A stretch of 64,000 nucleotides of DNA, from positions 62,001 to 126,000 of the forward strand of contig NZ_CP139972.1 in NCBI RefSeq assembly GCF_034424315.1, in the 5' to 3' direction. This document shows positions 18,301 to 25,709 of the stretch, piece by piece. Origin of the DNA: Chitinophaga sancti (GTDB lineage Bacteria; Bacteroidota; Bacteroidia; Chitinophagales; Chitinophagaceae). Under the pieces are notes generated by a model that saw nothing but the letters and a program-made list of their open reading frames with translations, ran no database searches and was not told the origin of the DNA. Position 1 is the stretch's first letter, and the number at the start of each line of letters is the position of its first letter. A program made the position numbers and the translations under genes.

Positions 18301-18453
18301 AAAGATAATGGTAAGGGCTTTGATCAGGAGAAAGTAAGATTGTTCGGAAACGGTTTGAAAAACATCCAGAAAAGGATGGCTGCGGTAGGAGGATCGGCTG
18401 ATATCTCGTCAGACAATGGAACCAGAGTTTTCCTGGATATACCATTAATTTAA
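15310..18453 (+). CDS. Two-component sensor histidine kinase with ligand-binding propeller (Reg_prop/Y_Y_Y, HisKA_3)
   Basis: Membrane sensor of 1047 residues: signal peptide (ILLFFLCTLPVTVLRAQ), a periplasmic pair of Reg_prop propellers (about 40-700: VNEGLSQNSVYDILEDTQGFMWIAT), a Y_Y_Y domain (about 715-800), one membrane helix (about 808-830), a HisKA_3 dimerisation domain with RISSDMHDDLGSGLS (His near 860), and an HATPase with DNGKGF and GNGLKNIQKR. It resembles the sensor half of hybrid systems but the regulator is a separate gene downstream. No ATG lies between the in-frame stop at 15295 and the signal peptide, so a TTG start (15310, 15316 or 15322) seems to be used. The ligand is unknown. 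Confidence 0.92.
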   Translation: MILSLQRAAQIIRTILLFFLCTLPVTVLRAQEKPYIFDSYGVNEGLSQNSVYDILEDTQGFMWIATHDGVNRFDGYVFNEYRYNPSSREIAGQGKGNLGTRSNTGGRALINRFALKGYKGYSLYRNTRHQLILTHNYGISVYDEYRNSFENVLEDTTWANEGERDNGIKFRILGEDTALNALYVWRPAKGLYVLDYKTYAIRRLILYPPAMLRKGLSASAVIKDDNTIWMIFEAGELLGMNIKTLRVTTYCLPGITTHPVIRNLNSDTLIIASQGHVVLFNKKLNKYTPLTFDQHDEKDISFVPLCMELDQHGNVWIGGTDGIIVYNIKRNEIINHIVTFNGSETRSWNVVAYLYRDASDNMWVGTDGDGIKKYSPNKKVFNLYRSPFITHNMVRAVYKHDDGKLYVGLMHDGLDIYEKGGKWLERIPSDDGRNNIFPAKNLNAICREDFEHLWFHFSDMYIGLFNVHTHRFEDLTPSVKALGMPNQEDIYPFLFKRNTGEVYFNYGAYLLQMMPVGRSYKASIIHEFPNEVLTTYFEDFMGNKYVGTKVAVYVKKADSPAWGKIFLPPGTIVKSINKNAHKQLLVATSKGLFVLNERNEIIQHYNSYTFPSLVNDYFYGVLLDDKDRIWVSHNKGLSQINQVTDSITTYNYEDGLQSNEFNTGAFYKSTDGELFFGGIRGVNGFYPKDFRNNPSKPKVVIMRMEVLDKPYESDTALSLLRRIELPYNHNTIAIEFVPLEFTNPLKNKVQYKLDGADEDWVQAGTFRMARYTNLRPGTYTFNVRASNNDDILNSTPTTLEIVIRIPFWQSLWFRFLLLLLLLGVAYYFSTLYLDYKIRHEKLKLEKEQAVDQERARISSDMHDDLGSGLSTIRLLSEIAKRKIQDTNQTREIERISEAAGELVDKMSEIIWAMNSSNDSLENLIAYMRSFAADFLEHAHITHQFYIPESIPNIKLSGGTRRNIYLAVKESLHNVVKHAQATEVVIQIEMHKNMTIMLKDNGKGFDQEKVRLFGNGLKNIQKRMAAVGGSADISSDNGTRVFLDIPLI

Positions 18454-18456
18454 TTA

Positions 18457-18464
18457 TAAATTTG
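18457..18464 (+). promoter_or_regulatory. Possible internal -7 element for the LuxR-type regulator
   Basis: TAAATTTG matches TAnnTTTG exactly just after the kinase stop. The upstream -33 position reads TGG rather than TTG, so an independent start for the regulator is only possible. Confidence 0.4.
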
Positions 18465-18508
18465 TATTATTGGGTTGACCTCATAGAAAATAATAACAAC
18501 TGATATAA

Positions 18509-19177
18509 ATGACTGTATACTCTAAGAAGAAATCGCAGGATAACATGGATATTATTTCCGTGGCGATTGTTGAAGATAACCATGATATTCGTACAGCCAT
18601 GGAACTGTTGATCAATGGCTCTGATGGATATGCGTGTATTGGTGCCTTCAATAATGCGGAGACGGCCGTTGAACAGATCCCCAATTTGTTACCCAATGTA
18701 GTTTTGATGGATTTTAACCTGCCTGGCGGGATGAATGGTATTGAGTGCATTGCGCGGCTGAAAAACGAATATCCGGATATGCACTTTATGATGCTGACAG
18801 TGTATGAAGATGATGACAAGATCTTTCAGGCATTGGAAGCGGGCGCAAGTGGGTATATTTTGAAAAAGACACCTCCCGGTGAACTGCTGGAAGCGATCAG
18901 AGACCTCCATGAGGGAGGATCGCCCATGAGCTCACAGATTGCAAGAAGGGTAGTGGCGTATTTCCAGAAACAGGCAAAACCTAATCCGGCGCTGGAAGCC
19001 CTGACTTCCAGGGAGAAGGAGATCCTGGATCAGTTAAGCAAAGGATTTTTATACAAGGAGATCGCAAGCAATCTCTTTATCTCAATAGAAACGGTCAGAC
19101 GACATGTGCATAATATCTATGAAAAACTGCATGTCAGAAGCCGTACCGACGCAGTCAATAAGTATTATAACAGATAA
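18509..19177 (+). CDS. NarL/LuxR-family response regulator
   Basis: Cytoplasmic transcription factor paired with the preceding kinase. The REC domain has VAIVEDNHD (acidic pocket), the phospho-acceptor Asp in VVLMDFNLPG, the switch Thr in LTVYEDD and Lys in YILKKTPP. The C-terminal LuxR HTH is LTSREKEILDQLSKGFLYKE...VRRHVHNIYEKLHVRSRT. Length is 222 residues from ATG 18509, or 210 from ATG 18545 (MDIISVAIVED), which is the more typical start. The gene lies 55 nt after the kinase and ends in a strong terminator. Targets are not apparent in the window. Confidence 0.93.
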   Translation: MTVYSKKKSQDNMDIISVAIVEDNHDIRTAMELLINGSDGYACIGAFNNAETAVEQIPNLLPNVVLMDFNLPGGMNGIECIARLKNEYPDMHFMMLTVYEDDDKIFQALEAGASGYILKKTPPGELLEAIRDLHEGGSPMSSQIARRVVAYFQKQAKPNPALEALTSREKEILDQLSKGFLYKEIASNLFISIETVRRHVHNIYEKLHVRSRTDAVNKYYNR

Positions 19178-19200
19178 TATTTGCTTATAAAAGGGATAAA

Positions 19201-19234
19201 AAAACCGGGTCGCTAAGCGGTCCGGTTTTTTTTA
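19201..19234 (+). terminator. Intrinsic terminator of the kinase/regulator operon
   Basis: AACCGG/CCGGTT outer stem extended by GTCGC/GCGGT (with wobbles), TAA loop, then eight Ts. It lies about 25 nt past the regulator stop. Confidence 0.9.
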
Positions 19235-19249
19235 GTCAGGTTATTAGTG

Positions 19250-19342
19250 TTACGCACGCAGTCTTTTGCGCATGAGGTGCACGGATAGCACCACAGCGGC
19301 AATTGCCATACACGCCAGTTTAAATAAAAGATTGGTTCTCAT
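19250..19342 (-). CDS. Predicted 30-residue single-pass membrane protein
   Basis: Small gene read on the minus strand: MRTNLLFKLACMAIAAVVLSVHLMRKRLRA, then TAA. One hydrophobic helix (about residues 5-22) is followed by a basic tail, the pattern of small bitopic membrane proteins with a cytoplasmic C-terminus. No family is recognised. It sits 37 nt downstream of a second small membrane-protein gene on the same strand, and the pair lies between two strong plus-strand units. Support is the clean ATG-to-stop frame, amphipathic composition and pairing. Without homology it remains a prediction. Confidence 0.5.
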   Translation of the reverse strand: MRTNLLFKLACMAIAAVVLSVHLMRKRLRA

Positions 19343-19379
19343 AGGAAAATGAAATAATTTTTAGGAGAATAAAACAAAA

Positions 19380-19535
19380 CTACCGCATCATCTGCCAGGA
19401 GTCAAACTTCTGGATCAGCTTGATGAAGGTGCCGCCTAAACGGTTCATAGAGCGCTGCTCTTTATTTACCAGGTATGTTACCACGAAAGCTGCGCCAAGC
19501 ATAGTCAGCACGATGATAAGGAAAAGTGTTTTCAT
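19380..19535 (-). CDS. Predicted 51-residue single-pass membrane protein
   Basis: Reading from ATG 19535: MKTLFLIIVLTMLGAAFVVTYLVNKEQ, then RSMNRLGGTFIKLIQKFDSWQMMR and TAG. One strong membrane helix at residues 3-23 is followed by a basic amphipathic segment, typical of small inner-membrane proteins. No family is recognised. It precedes the 30-residue membrane gene by 37 nt, so both may be on one short minus-strand transcript. The coding pattern (hydrophobic helix then charged tail, no early stop) is better than expected for random sequence, but conservation would have to decide. Confidence 0.55.
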   Translation of the reverse strand: MKTLFLIIVLTMLGAAFVVTYLVNKEQRSMNRLGGTFIKLIQKFDSWQMMR

Positions 19536-19733
19536 AGTTTAGGACATAGGTGTTAAGACAATATCGTTACATGGTAAATATAAAAAATTTACTCATATAA
19601 AGATAATGCACTGAGTAACATTTAAGTGTAGTTTTGCATGGGTTTTTGTGAAAAATACCGGAAAGCAGGGAGGAAAATTCGTAATATGACGAGCCTGTTT
19701 ATGATTCTTTTAGTCATATTGTATAATTTCTCC

Positions 19734-19764
19734 TTGGGATCATACAACGAAACCTTTATTTTTG
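19734..19764 (+). promoter_or_regulatory. Bacteroidetes-type promoter of the topoisomerase IV operon
   Basis: TTG at 19734-19736, exactly 20 nt spacer, TATTTTTG at 19757-19764. Transcription would start near 19769, giving a leader of about 90 nt before parE. A second -7-like box TAGTTTTG occurs at 19629-19636 without a -33 partner. Confidence 0.75.
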
Positions 19765-19857
19765 CCCGCAACCGGATTTTGCTAAAAGTTTTAGTAATTT
19801 TACCCCCGGTCAGGGAATTGCCCCATTTTGAACTGTAAATTGGAATTTCTATATAAT

Positions 19858-21759
19858 ATGGCTAACACGGATAAGAAAGATCTAACAGCAGCAGCCTATA
19901 CCGAAGACTCCATCCGCTCGCTCGACTGGCGCGAACACATCCGCCTTCGTCCAGGTATGTATATCGGTAAGCTGGGAGATGGTTCCAGTATGGACGATGG
20001 TATCTATATTTTGCTGAAAGAGGTGGTAGATAACTGTATTGACGAGCACACAATGGGTTTCGGCAAGCAGGTGGATATTAAAGTGACAGAACATAGTGTA
20101 ACGATCCGCGACTTCGGGCGTGGTATTCCTCTCGGAAAAGTGGTAGACGTGGTGAGCAAGATCAACACCGGTGCCAAGTACGATAGCAAGGCCTTCCAGA
20201 AATCTGTAGGTCTGAACGGGGTGGGTACCAAAGCCGTCAATGCGCTTTCCAATTACTTCCGCGTAGAATCAATCCGCGACGGCCGCTCCAAGGTAGCCGA
20301 ATTTGAGCGCGGGATACTCACCAAAGAATACAAGGAGGGGCCTACCAAAGAACCGAACGGTACCCTGGTAACCTTCACCCCCGATGATACTGTATTCCGC
20401 AATTACCGCTACATCCCAGAGTTCCTGGAAAACCAGATCTGGAACTATTGCTTCCTGAACGCTGGTCTCACCATCAGTTTCAACGATAAGAAATACGTCT
20501 CTAAAAATGGATTACTGGACCTGCTGCAGCGCAAAACCAACGAGGATGAGCTGCGCTACCCGATCATTCATTTAAGAGGGGAAGACATCGAAGTGGCCAT
20601 TTCCCATGCCAGCCAGTACGGAGAGGAATACTACTCCTTCGTAAACGGGCAGCACACCACCCAGGGAGGTACGCACCTGGCCGCCTTCCGTGAAGCCTTT
20701 GTAAAGACCATAAGGGATTTCTATAAAAAAGACTACGAAGCTACCGACATCCGTACCTCTATCTGCGCGGCGATCTCCGTAAGGGTACAGGAACCGGTGT
20801 TCGAATCCCAAACCAAAACCAAGCTGGGTTCCCTCACCGTCTACGAAAACGGTCCTTCCATGAAGGCATTTGTACTGGAATTCCTCACCAAAAGCCTGGA
20901 TGACTTCCTGCACAAAAACCCGGCAACCGCCGATGCCCTGAAGCGTCGTATCGAGCAGAGTGAACGTGAACGCAAAGAACTGGCCGGTATCAAGAAACTG
21001 GCAAACGAAAGGGCGAAGAAAGCCAACCTGCATAACCGCAAGCTGCGCGACTGCCGCCTGCACTTCAACGACGAAATTCCTCCAAGAGATAAAGGTGACC
21101 TGGAAAATAAACGCCTGAACACCACCATCTTCATTACAGAGGGTGATAGTGCCAGCGGTTCCATTACCAAGTCACGCAACGTAGAAACCCAGGCCGTATT
21201 CAGCCTTCGTGGTAAACCACTGAACAGTTTTGGGCTGACCAAGAAGATTGTATACGAAAATGAAGAGTTCAACCTGCTCCAGCATGCCCTGAACATCGAA
21301 GAAGGGCTGGATGGCCTGCGTTACAACAGGATCGTGGTAGCCACCGATGCCGATGTGGATGGTATGCACATCCGCCTGCTGCTGCTTACCTTCTTCCTGC
21401 AGTTCTTCCCGGACCTGGTGAAAAATGGTCACCTCTACATCCTGGAAACACCTCTCTTCCGCGTGCGTAACAAACAGCACACGATCTATTGCTACTCAGA
21501 GGAAGAAAAACAGAAAGCAATCAAAAAACTGGGCAATAAACCGGAAATTACCCGGTTCAAAGGTTTGGGAGAGATCTCACCTGAGGAATTTGGCACCTTC
21601 ATCAGCGATGATATGAAGGTAGATCCGGTGATCCTGTCCAAGGATACACATATCCAGAAACTGCTGGAATACTATATGGGCAAAAACACCCAGACAAGGC
21701 AGGAATTTATTATTGGTAACCTCAGGTACGAAAAAGACCTGATTGAAGAAGCAGAATAA
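19858..21759 (+). CDS. parE: DNA topoisomerase IV subunit B (ATPase subunit)
   Basis: ATPase subunit of topoisomerase IV, which decatenates daughter chromosomes. From ATG 19858 (633 residues): GHKL ATP-binding elements [19 protein letters not shown] and [14 protein letters not shown], a transducer domain, and TOPRIM with [23 protein letters not shown] and the metal-binding [12 protein letters not shown]. It is assigned as ParE rather than GyrB because it is operonic with a ParC-type A subunit and carries [18 protein letters not shown] as in Bacteroidetes ParE. An upstream in-frame start at 19828 is unlikely. Confidence 0.93.
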   Translation: MANTDKKDLTAAAYTEDSIRSLDWREHIRLRPGMYIGKLGDGSSMDDGIYILLKEVVDNCIDEHTMGFGKQVDIKVTEHSVTIRDFGRGIPLGKVVDVVSKINTGAKYDSKAFQKSVGLNGVGTKAVNALSNYFRVESIRDGRSKVAEFERGILTKEYKEGPTKEPNGTLVTFTPDDTVFRNYRYIPEFLENQIWNYCFLNAGLTISFNDKKYVSKNGLLDLLQRKTNEDELRYPIIHLRGEDIEVAISHASQYGEEYYSFVNGQHTTQGGTHLAAFREAFVKTIRDFYKKDYEATDIRTSICAAISVRVQEPVFESQTKTKLGSLTVYENGPSMKAFVLEFLTKSLDDFLHKNPATADALKRRIEQSERERKELAGIKKLANERAKKANLHNRKLRDCRLHFNDEIPPRDKGDLENKRLNTTIFITEGDSASGSITKSRNVETQAVFSLRGKPLNSFGLTKKIVYENEEFNLLQHALNIEEGLDGLRYNRIVVATDADVDGMHIRLLLLTFFLQFFPDLVKNGHLYILETPLFRVRNKQHTIYCYSEEEKQKAIKKLGNKPEITRFKGLGEISPEEFGTFISDDMKVDPVILSKDTHIQKLLEYYMGKNTQTRQEFIIGNLRYEKDLIEEAE

Positions 21760-21766
21760 AGACCGA

Positions 21767-22615
21767 ATGGAAACTGTGCATATCGTATTTGGTGAGTCAT
21801 CCGTAGCCCCCATTCAGGGCGCGTTTGAACTGGATGAGCAGCTGAAGGGAGACATCCTGTATTTTGAGGATGACCTGTCCATCGGCCCCCTGTTCATAAT
21901 CGATACCAAAGATGGGCAGGCTGGTCGCCGCCAGTGGTGGAACCAGCTGGCTGGGGTAGAACCTGCACCTGCTGCGCCTTTACTGGTCGAAAACGAAGCG
22001 GAAGCGCAACCCGTGGAAGAGGAAACAAGCCCTGACCCGGAAAAGTTCAAAGAACTCAAATCACGCCTCAAAGCCGACCCCGAACTCCAGGTATGGATCT
22101 GGGCCGGACAGAATGCCCGCGACGTAAGCGGTTATTTCTGGCTGGTCAGTCAGCTCTACGATTTCGCAGGCCGTATCTTCATTATCTACCTCAACAACCT
22201 GCCTTTCCTGAATGAAAAAGGAGGCGTATTTTATCCCACCCACCTGCATCAGATCCTGTCTAAGGAGTTCCTGAAAGCAAAGAAACTGGCAAGGGCCATT
22301 TCCCTGGCAGAATTCGAACTGGACGGTGATGAATGGAGCCGCCTGATGAACGAAAACGCAGGTATCCGGCTGCTGGAAGGTGGCAAGAAACTGAGGGGAG
22401 AACCTGTTACATTCTACGATAAAGACCTGCTGGCAGCCAGCAACGCAGAATTTCAGAAAGCAAATAAAGTCATCAACCAGGTAACCGGGAAAATGAAATA
22501 TCCTGTCATGGACCAATACCTGGGCTGGCGTGTGAAAGAACTGGTGAAACAGGGGAAACTGGAAAGTAAAGGCGAACTGAAAACGAGCAAAGACTTCGAA
22601 GTTAAACTGGTATAA
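21767..22615 (+). CDS. DUF1835/DUF3658 domain protein
   Basis: A 282-residue soluble protein starting METVHIVFGESSVAPIQGAF, which matches the DUF1835 N-terminal domain (LDEQLKGDILYFEDDLSIGPL). The C-terminal part (about 170-280) fits DUF3658. Biochemical function is unknown for the family. It starts 7 nt after parE and ends 3 nt before the cupin gene, so it belongs to the parE-parC transcript. A Pro/Glu/Ala-rich linker sits at about 70-90. Another in-frame ATG at 21743 overlaps the end of parE and is less likely. Confidence 0.85.
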   Translation: METVHIVFGESSVAPIQGAFELDEQLKGDILYFEDDLSIGPLFIIDTKDGQAGRRQWWNQLAGVEPAPAAPLLVENEAEAQPVEEETSPDPEKFKELKSRLKADPELQVWIWAGQNARDVSGYFWLVSQLYDFAGRIFIIYLNNLPFLNEKGGVFYPTHLHQILSKEFLKAKKLARAISLAEFELDGDEWSRLMNENAGIRLLEGGKKLRGEPVTFYDKDLLAASNAEFQKANKVINQVTGKMKYPVMDQYLGWRVKELVKQGKLESKGELKTSKDFEVKLV

Positions 22616-22618
22616 ATC

Positions 22619-23017
22619 ATGATCAAAGTAACGCCAGTCGAACTGGTAGGTGCCGACAACAGGGGAAGTAACCACATATGGTCCAGTGACCGTACCGGCG
22701 AAATGATCCTTTGCTACCGTAAAGCAGGCAGCAGCAGTGGACAGCATTATCACGAAGGCAAAAGCGCCGGCAAGAATCCTGAAATACTATACCTCCTCAC
22801 AGGAGAAGCCAGCATCCACTGGTGTCCTTTAGGCGGCAACAGCATTCAGACCATCAGGGCTATTGCCCCTGCCAGAATAGAAGTTCCTATCCTGGTTTGG
22901 CATCAGCTGGTAGCAGATACCGACTGCTGCTTTATTGAAATGAACTCCATGGATGATGTGCGTAATGACTCCGTGCGGATCTGGAGAGATGAATTTGAAA
23001 AGATGATCAACAAATAG
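22619..23017 (+). CDS. Cupin-fold protein
   Basis: A 132-residue single-domain cupin. Conserved elements: GQHYHEGKSAGKNPEILYLL (metal-ligand His and Glu region, about residues 41-60), TGEASIHW, and VPILVWHQLVADTDCCFIEM with the second cupin motif His (about 95-114). Such small cupins may be sugar- or metal-binding or enzymes; nothing identifies a substrate here. It is packed between the DUF1835 gene (3 nt) and parC (3 nt), so it is translated from the topoisomerase IV message. Confidence 0.8.
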   Translation: MIKVTPVELVGADNRGSNHIWSSDRTGEMILCYRKAGSSSGQHYHEGKSAGKNPEILYLLTGEASIHWCPLGGNSIQTIRAIAPARIEVPILVWHQLVADTDCCFIEMNSMDDVRNDSVRIWRDEFEKMINK

Positions 23018-23020
23018 ATT

Positions 23021-25561
23021 ATGAGCGACATCGATAATACACAACCAACGGACGAATCCTTACATAACATTGCCCACATCGGGGGAATGTATGAAAGCTG
23101 GTTCCTGGACTACGCTTCCTATGTAATATTGGAACGTGCGGTACCCAGCGTGGAAGATGGATTAAAGCCAGTACAACGTCGTATTCTTCATGCCATGAAG
23201 GAACTGGATGACGGCCGCTTCAATAAGGTGGCCAACATCATCGGTACTACCATGCAGTTTCACCCACATGGTGATGCCTCCATCGGAGATGCGGTCGTGA
23301 ACCTGGGGCAGAAAGACCTGTTGATCGACACACAGGGTAACTGGGGTGATGTACGCACCGGTGATGATGCGGCAGCTGCCCGTTATATAGAGGCTCGCCT
23401 CTCCAAATTTGCACTGGATGTAGCCTATAACCCAAAGACGACCTCCTGGCAGGTGAGTTACGACGGTCGTAAAAACGAGCCGCTGACCCTGCCCATGAAG
23501 TTCCCGCTGCTGCTGGCACAGGGAGCAGAGGGTATCGCCGTGGGCCTGTCTACCAAGATCCTGCCGCACAACTTCAACGAACTGATTGATGCTTCTATAA
23601 AATACCTGCGTGGCAGGAAGTTCGAACTCTACCCGGACTTCATGACCGGCGGTATGATCGACGTAGCTAACTACAACGACGGTAAACGTGGTGGTAAAGT
23701 ACGTGTACGCGCCCACATCGAAGAGAAAGATAAAAAGACCCTCATCGTAAAGGACGTACCGTATGGTGTAACCACCACCGCCCTGATGGAATCCATCGTA
23801 AAGGCAAATGATACCGGCAAAATCAAGATCAAGAAAGTAGTAGACAATACTGCTAAAGATGTTGAAATTGAAGTACAGCTGGCCCCGGGTATCTCTCCTG
23901 ATATCACCATTGATGCCCTCTATGCATTCACCGATTGTGAGATCTCTGTTTCTCCCAATGCCTGCGTGATCGTAGAAGATAAGCCCCGCTTCATCACCGT
24001 ATCAGATCTGCTCCGCTACTCCGCAGAGTTCACCAAAGACCTGCTGAAACGTGAGCTGGAAATCAAGCTGGGTGAACTGAATGAGAAATGGCACTACACC
24101 TCCCTGGAAAAGATCTTCTTCGAAAAGCAGATCTACAAGGAGCTGGAAGAAAAGCATAAAGACTGGGATGCTGTGATCGCAGCCATCGACAAGCGCTTTG
24201 TACCTTATAAAAAGAACCTGAAGCGTGAGATCATGCGTGAAGATATCGTGAAACTGACTGAGAAGCCGGTGCGCCGTATCTACCGCCTCGATATCAACGA
24301 ACTGAACGACCAGATCAAAGCGATCGATGCCGATATCAAACAGGTAAAACACGACCTGGCCAACCTGGTAGACTTTACCGTAGCCTACTACGAAGGTCTC
24401 CAGAAGAAGTACGGCAAAGGCCGCGAGCGTATCACCGAAATCAAAACCTTCGATACCATCCAGGTACAACAGGTGGCGATGGCGAATACCAAGATCTATG
24501 TGAATCGTGTAGAAGGTTTCGTAGGTACTTCCCTGAAAAAAGATGAATTCATCGCAGATTGTTCTGACCTGGATAACCTCATTATCTTCCGCAAGGATGG
24601 TAAGATGCTGGTGACGAAAGTAGCCGATAAAACCTTCGTAGGTAAGGATATTATTCATATCGATATCTTCCGCAAAGGCGACGAGCGTACTACTTACAAT
24701 ATGATCTATGTGGATGGTAAGTCCGGTATCAGCTACGCAAAACGCTTTAATGTAACGGGTATCACCCTGAATAAAGAATACGACCTCACTACGAAAGGAG
24801 AGAAGAACTCCAAAGTACATTATTTCACAGCGAACCCGAACGGGGAAGCGGAAGTGGTGAGCATCCGCCTGAGTCCTAACTGTGCAGCCAGGAACAAGGA
24901 GTTCGACCTGTTCTTCGAAACAATTGCGATCAAAGGGCGTAATTCAATGGGTAACCAGGTGACCAAGTACCCGATCCGTACGGTGAAATTCAAAGAGGCA
25001 GGTGTGTCTACATTAGCAGGGCAGAAGCTCTGGTACGATGACCAGGTGGGCCGCTTGAACACAGAGGAAAGAGGTGTGTACATTGGCTCATTCGAAGGAG
25101 AAGACAAAGTGTTTGTCGCATTTAAGAACGGTACTTACGAGCTGACAAACTTTGAGCTGATTAACCGTTACGATCCGAATGAACTGGTGTATATAGAGAA
25201 ATTCAACCCGGAGAAGATCGTGTCAGCGATTTACTTCGATGCAGATAAGAAACAGTTCAATGCGAAGCGTTTCAAGATAGAAACCCAGACACTGAATAAT
25301 AAATTCTCCTTTATTAAAGAAGGGCAGGGGAACTACCTGGAAATGATCACCACCCATTCTGAACCGGTGATCTTACTGAAAACAGGGAAGAAACGTAGTC
25401 CTGAAGAAGAGGAGATTGACCTCGCCGAATTTGTGGAAGTGACCGGCTGGAAAACAGTAGGTACGCGGATCGCAGGAGATGACCTGATCAGTGCAGAACT
25501 GGCAAGTGAGGAGGAAGAACCGGATGAAGGAAACGGCAATCCACAAGGTGAATTGTTCTAA
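23021..25561 (+). CDS. parC: DNA topoisomerase IV subunit A
   Basis: DNA-cleaving subunit of topoisomerase IV (846 residues). The winged-helix/tower region holds the catalytic tyrosine in AAARYIEARLS (Tyr122). The quinolone region reads HPHGDASIGDAVV, so alanine (A86) occupies the usual Ser80 position. A coiled-coil tower (YKELEEKHKDWDAVI) and a C-terminal beta-pinwheel follow, then an acidic tail (ELASEEEEPDEGNGN). The pinwheel lacks an obvious GyrA box, supporting ParC. It is the last gene of the parE-DUF1835-cupin-parC unit; the hairpin of the repeat at 25586 serves as terminator. Confidence 0.93.
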   Translation: MSDIDNTQPTDESLHNIAHIGGMYESWFLDYASYVILERAVPSVEDGLKPVQRRILHAMKELDDGRFNKVANIIGTTMQFHPHGDASIGDAVVNLGQKDLLIDTQGNWGDVRTGDDAAAARYIEARLSKFALDVAYNPKTTSWQVSYDGRKNEPLTLPMKFPLLLAQGAEGIAVGLSTKILPHNFNELIDASIKYLRGRKFELYPDFMTGGMIDVANYNDGKRGGKVRVRAHIEEKDKKTLIVKDVPYGVTTTALMESIVKANDTGKIKIKKVVDNTAKDVEIEVQLAPGISPDITIDALYAFTDCEISVSPNACVIVEDKPRFITVSDLLRYSAEFTKDLLKRELEIKLGELNEKWHYTSLEKIFFEKQIYKELEEKHKDWDAVIAAIDKRFVPYKKNLKREIMREDIVKLTEKPVRRIYRLDINELNDQIKAIDADIKQVKHDLANLVDFTVAYYEGLQKKYGKGRERITEIKTFDTIQVQQVAMANTKIYVNRVEGFVGTSLKKDEFIADCSDLDNLIIFRKDGKMLVTKVADKTFVGKDIIHIDIFRKGDERTTYNMIYVDGKSGISYAKRFNVTGITLNKEYDLTTKGEKNSKVHYFTANPNGEAEVVSIRLSPNCAARNKEFDLFFETIAIKGRNSMGNQVTKYPIRTVKFKEAGVSTLAGQKLWYDDQVGRLNTEERGVYIGSFEGEDKVFVAFKNGTYELTNFELINRYDPNELVYIEKFNPEKIVSAIYFDADKKQFNAKRFKIETQTLNNKFSFIKEGQGNYLEMITTHSEPVILLKTGKKRSPEEEEIDLAEFVEVTGWKTVGTRIAGDDLISAELASEEEEPDEGNGNPQGELF

Positions 25562-25585
25562 ATGAAATAGAACCTTTTATATTCA

Positions 25586-25705
25586 AAAAGAGGCTGTATC
25601 GGACTTGCGATACAGCCTCTTTTAATTGGTATCCCTTATGGAGTCGGGTACCCGCTTTAGTAATTCTCAGCGGCTATTTTTATTTATGAGCCAAGCTCTT
25701 TTTTT
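25586..25705. repeat. MITE-like intergenic repeat, copy A (with terminator hairpin)
   Basis: Left part is a 16-bp perfect hairpin AAAAGAGGCTGTATCG/CGATACAGCCTCTTTT (25586-25623) that can terminate parC. Right part (25628-25705) is about 80% identical to 35424-35501. The right end read backwards is AAAGAGCTTGGCTCATAAAT, an imperfect inverted copy of the AAAGAGGCTGTATCATAAGT end seen in copy B. It lies between convergent parC and treZ. Confidence 0.75.
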
Positions 25706-25709
25706 GCTT

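Noticed and set aside
19638..19838. 66-codon plus-strand frame ahead of parE with a hydrophobic stretch
   Set aside because: The parE promoter lies inside it (19734-19764), and there is no family or pairing support, so it is treated as leader sequence.
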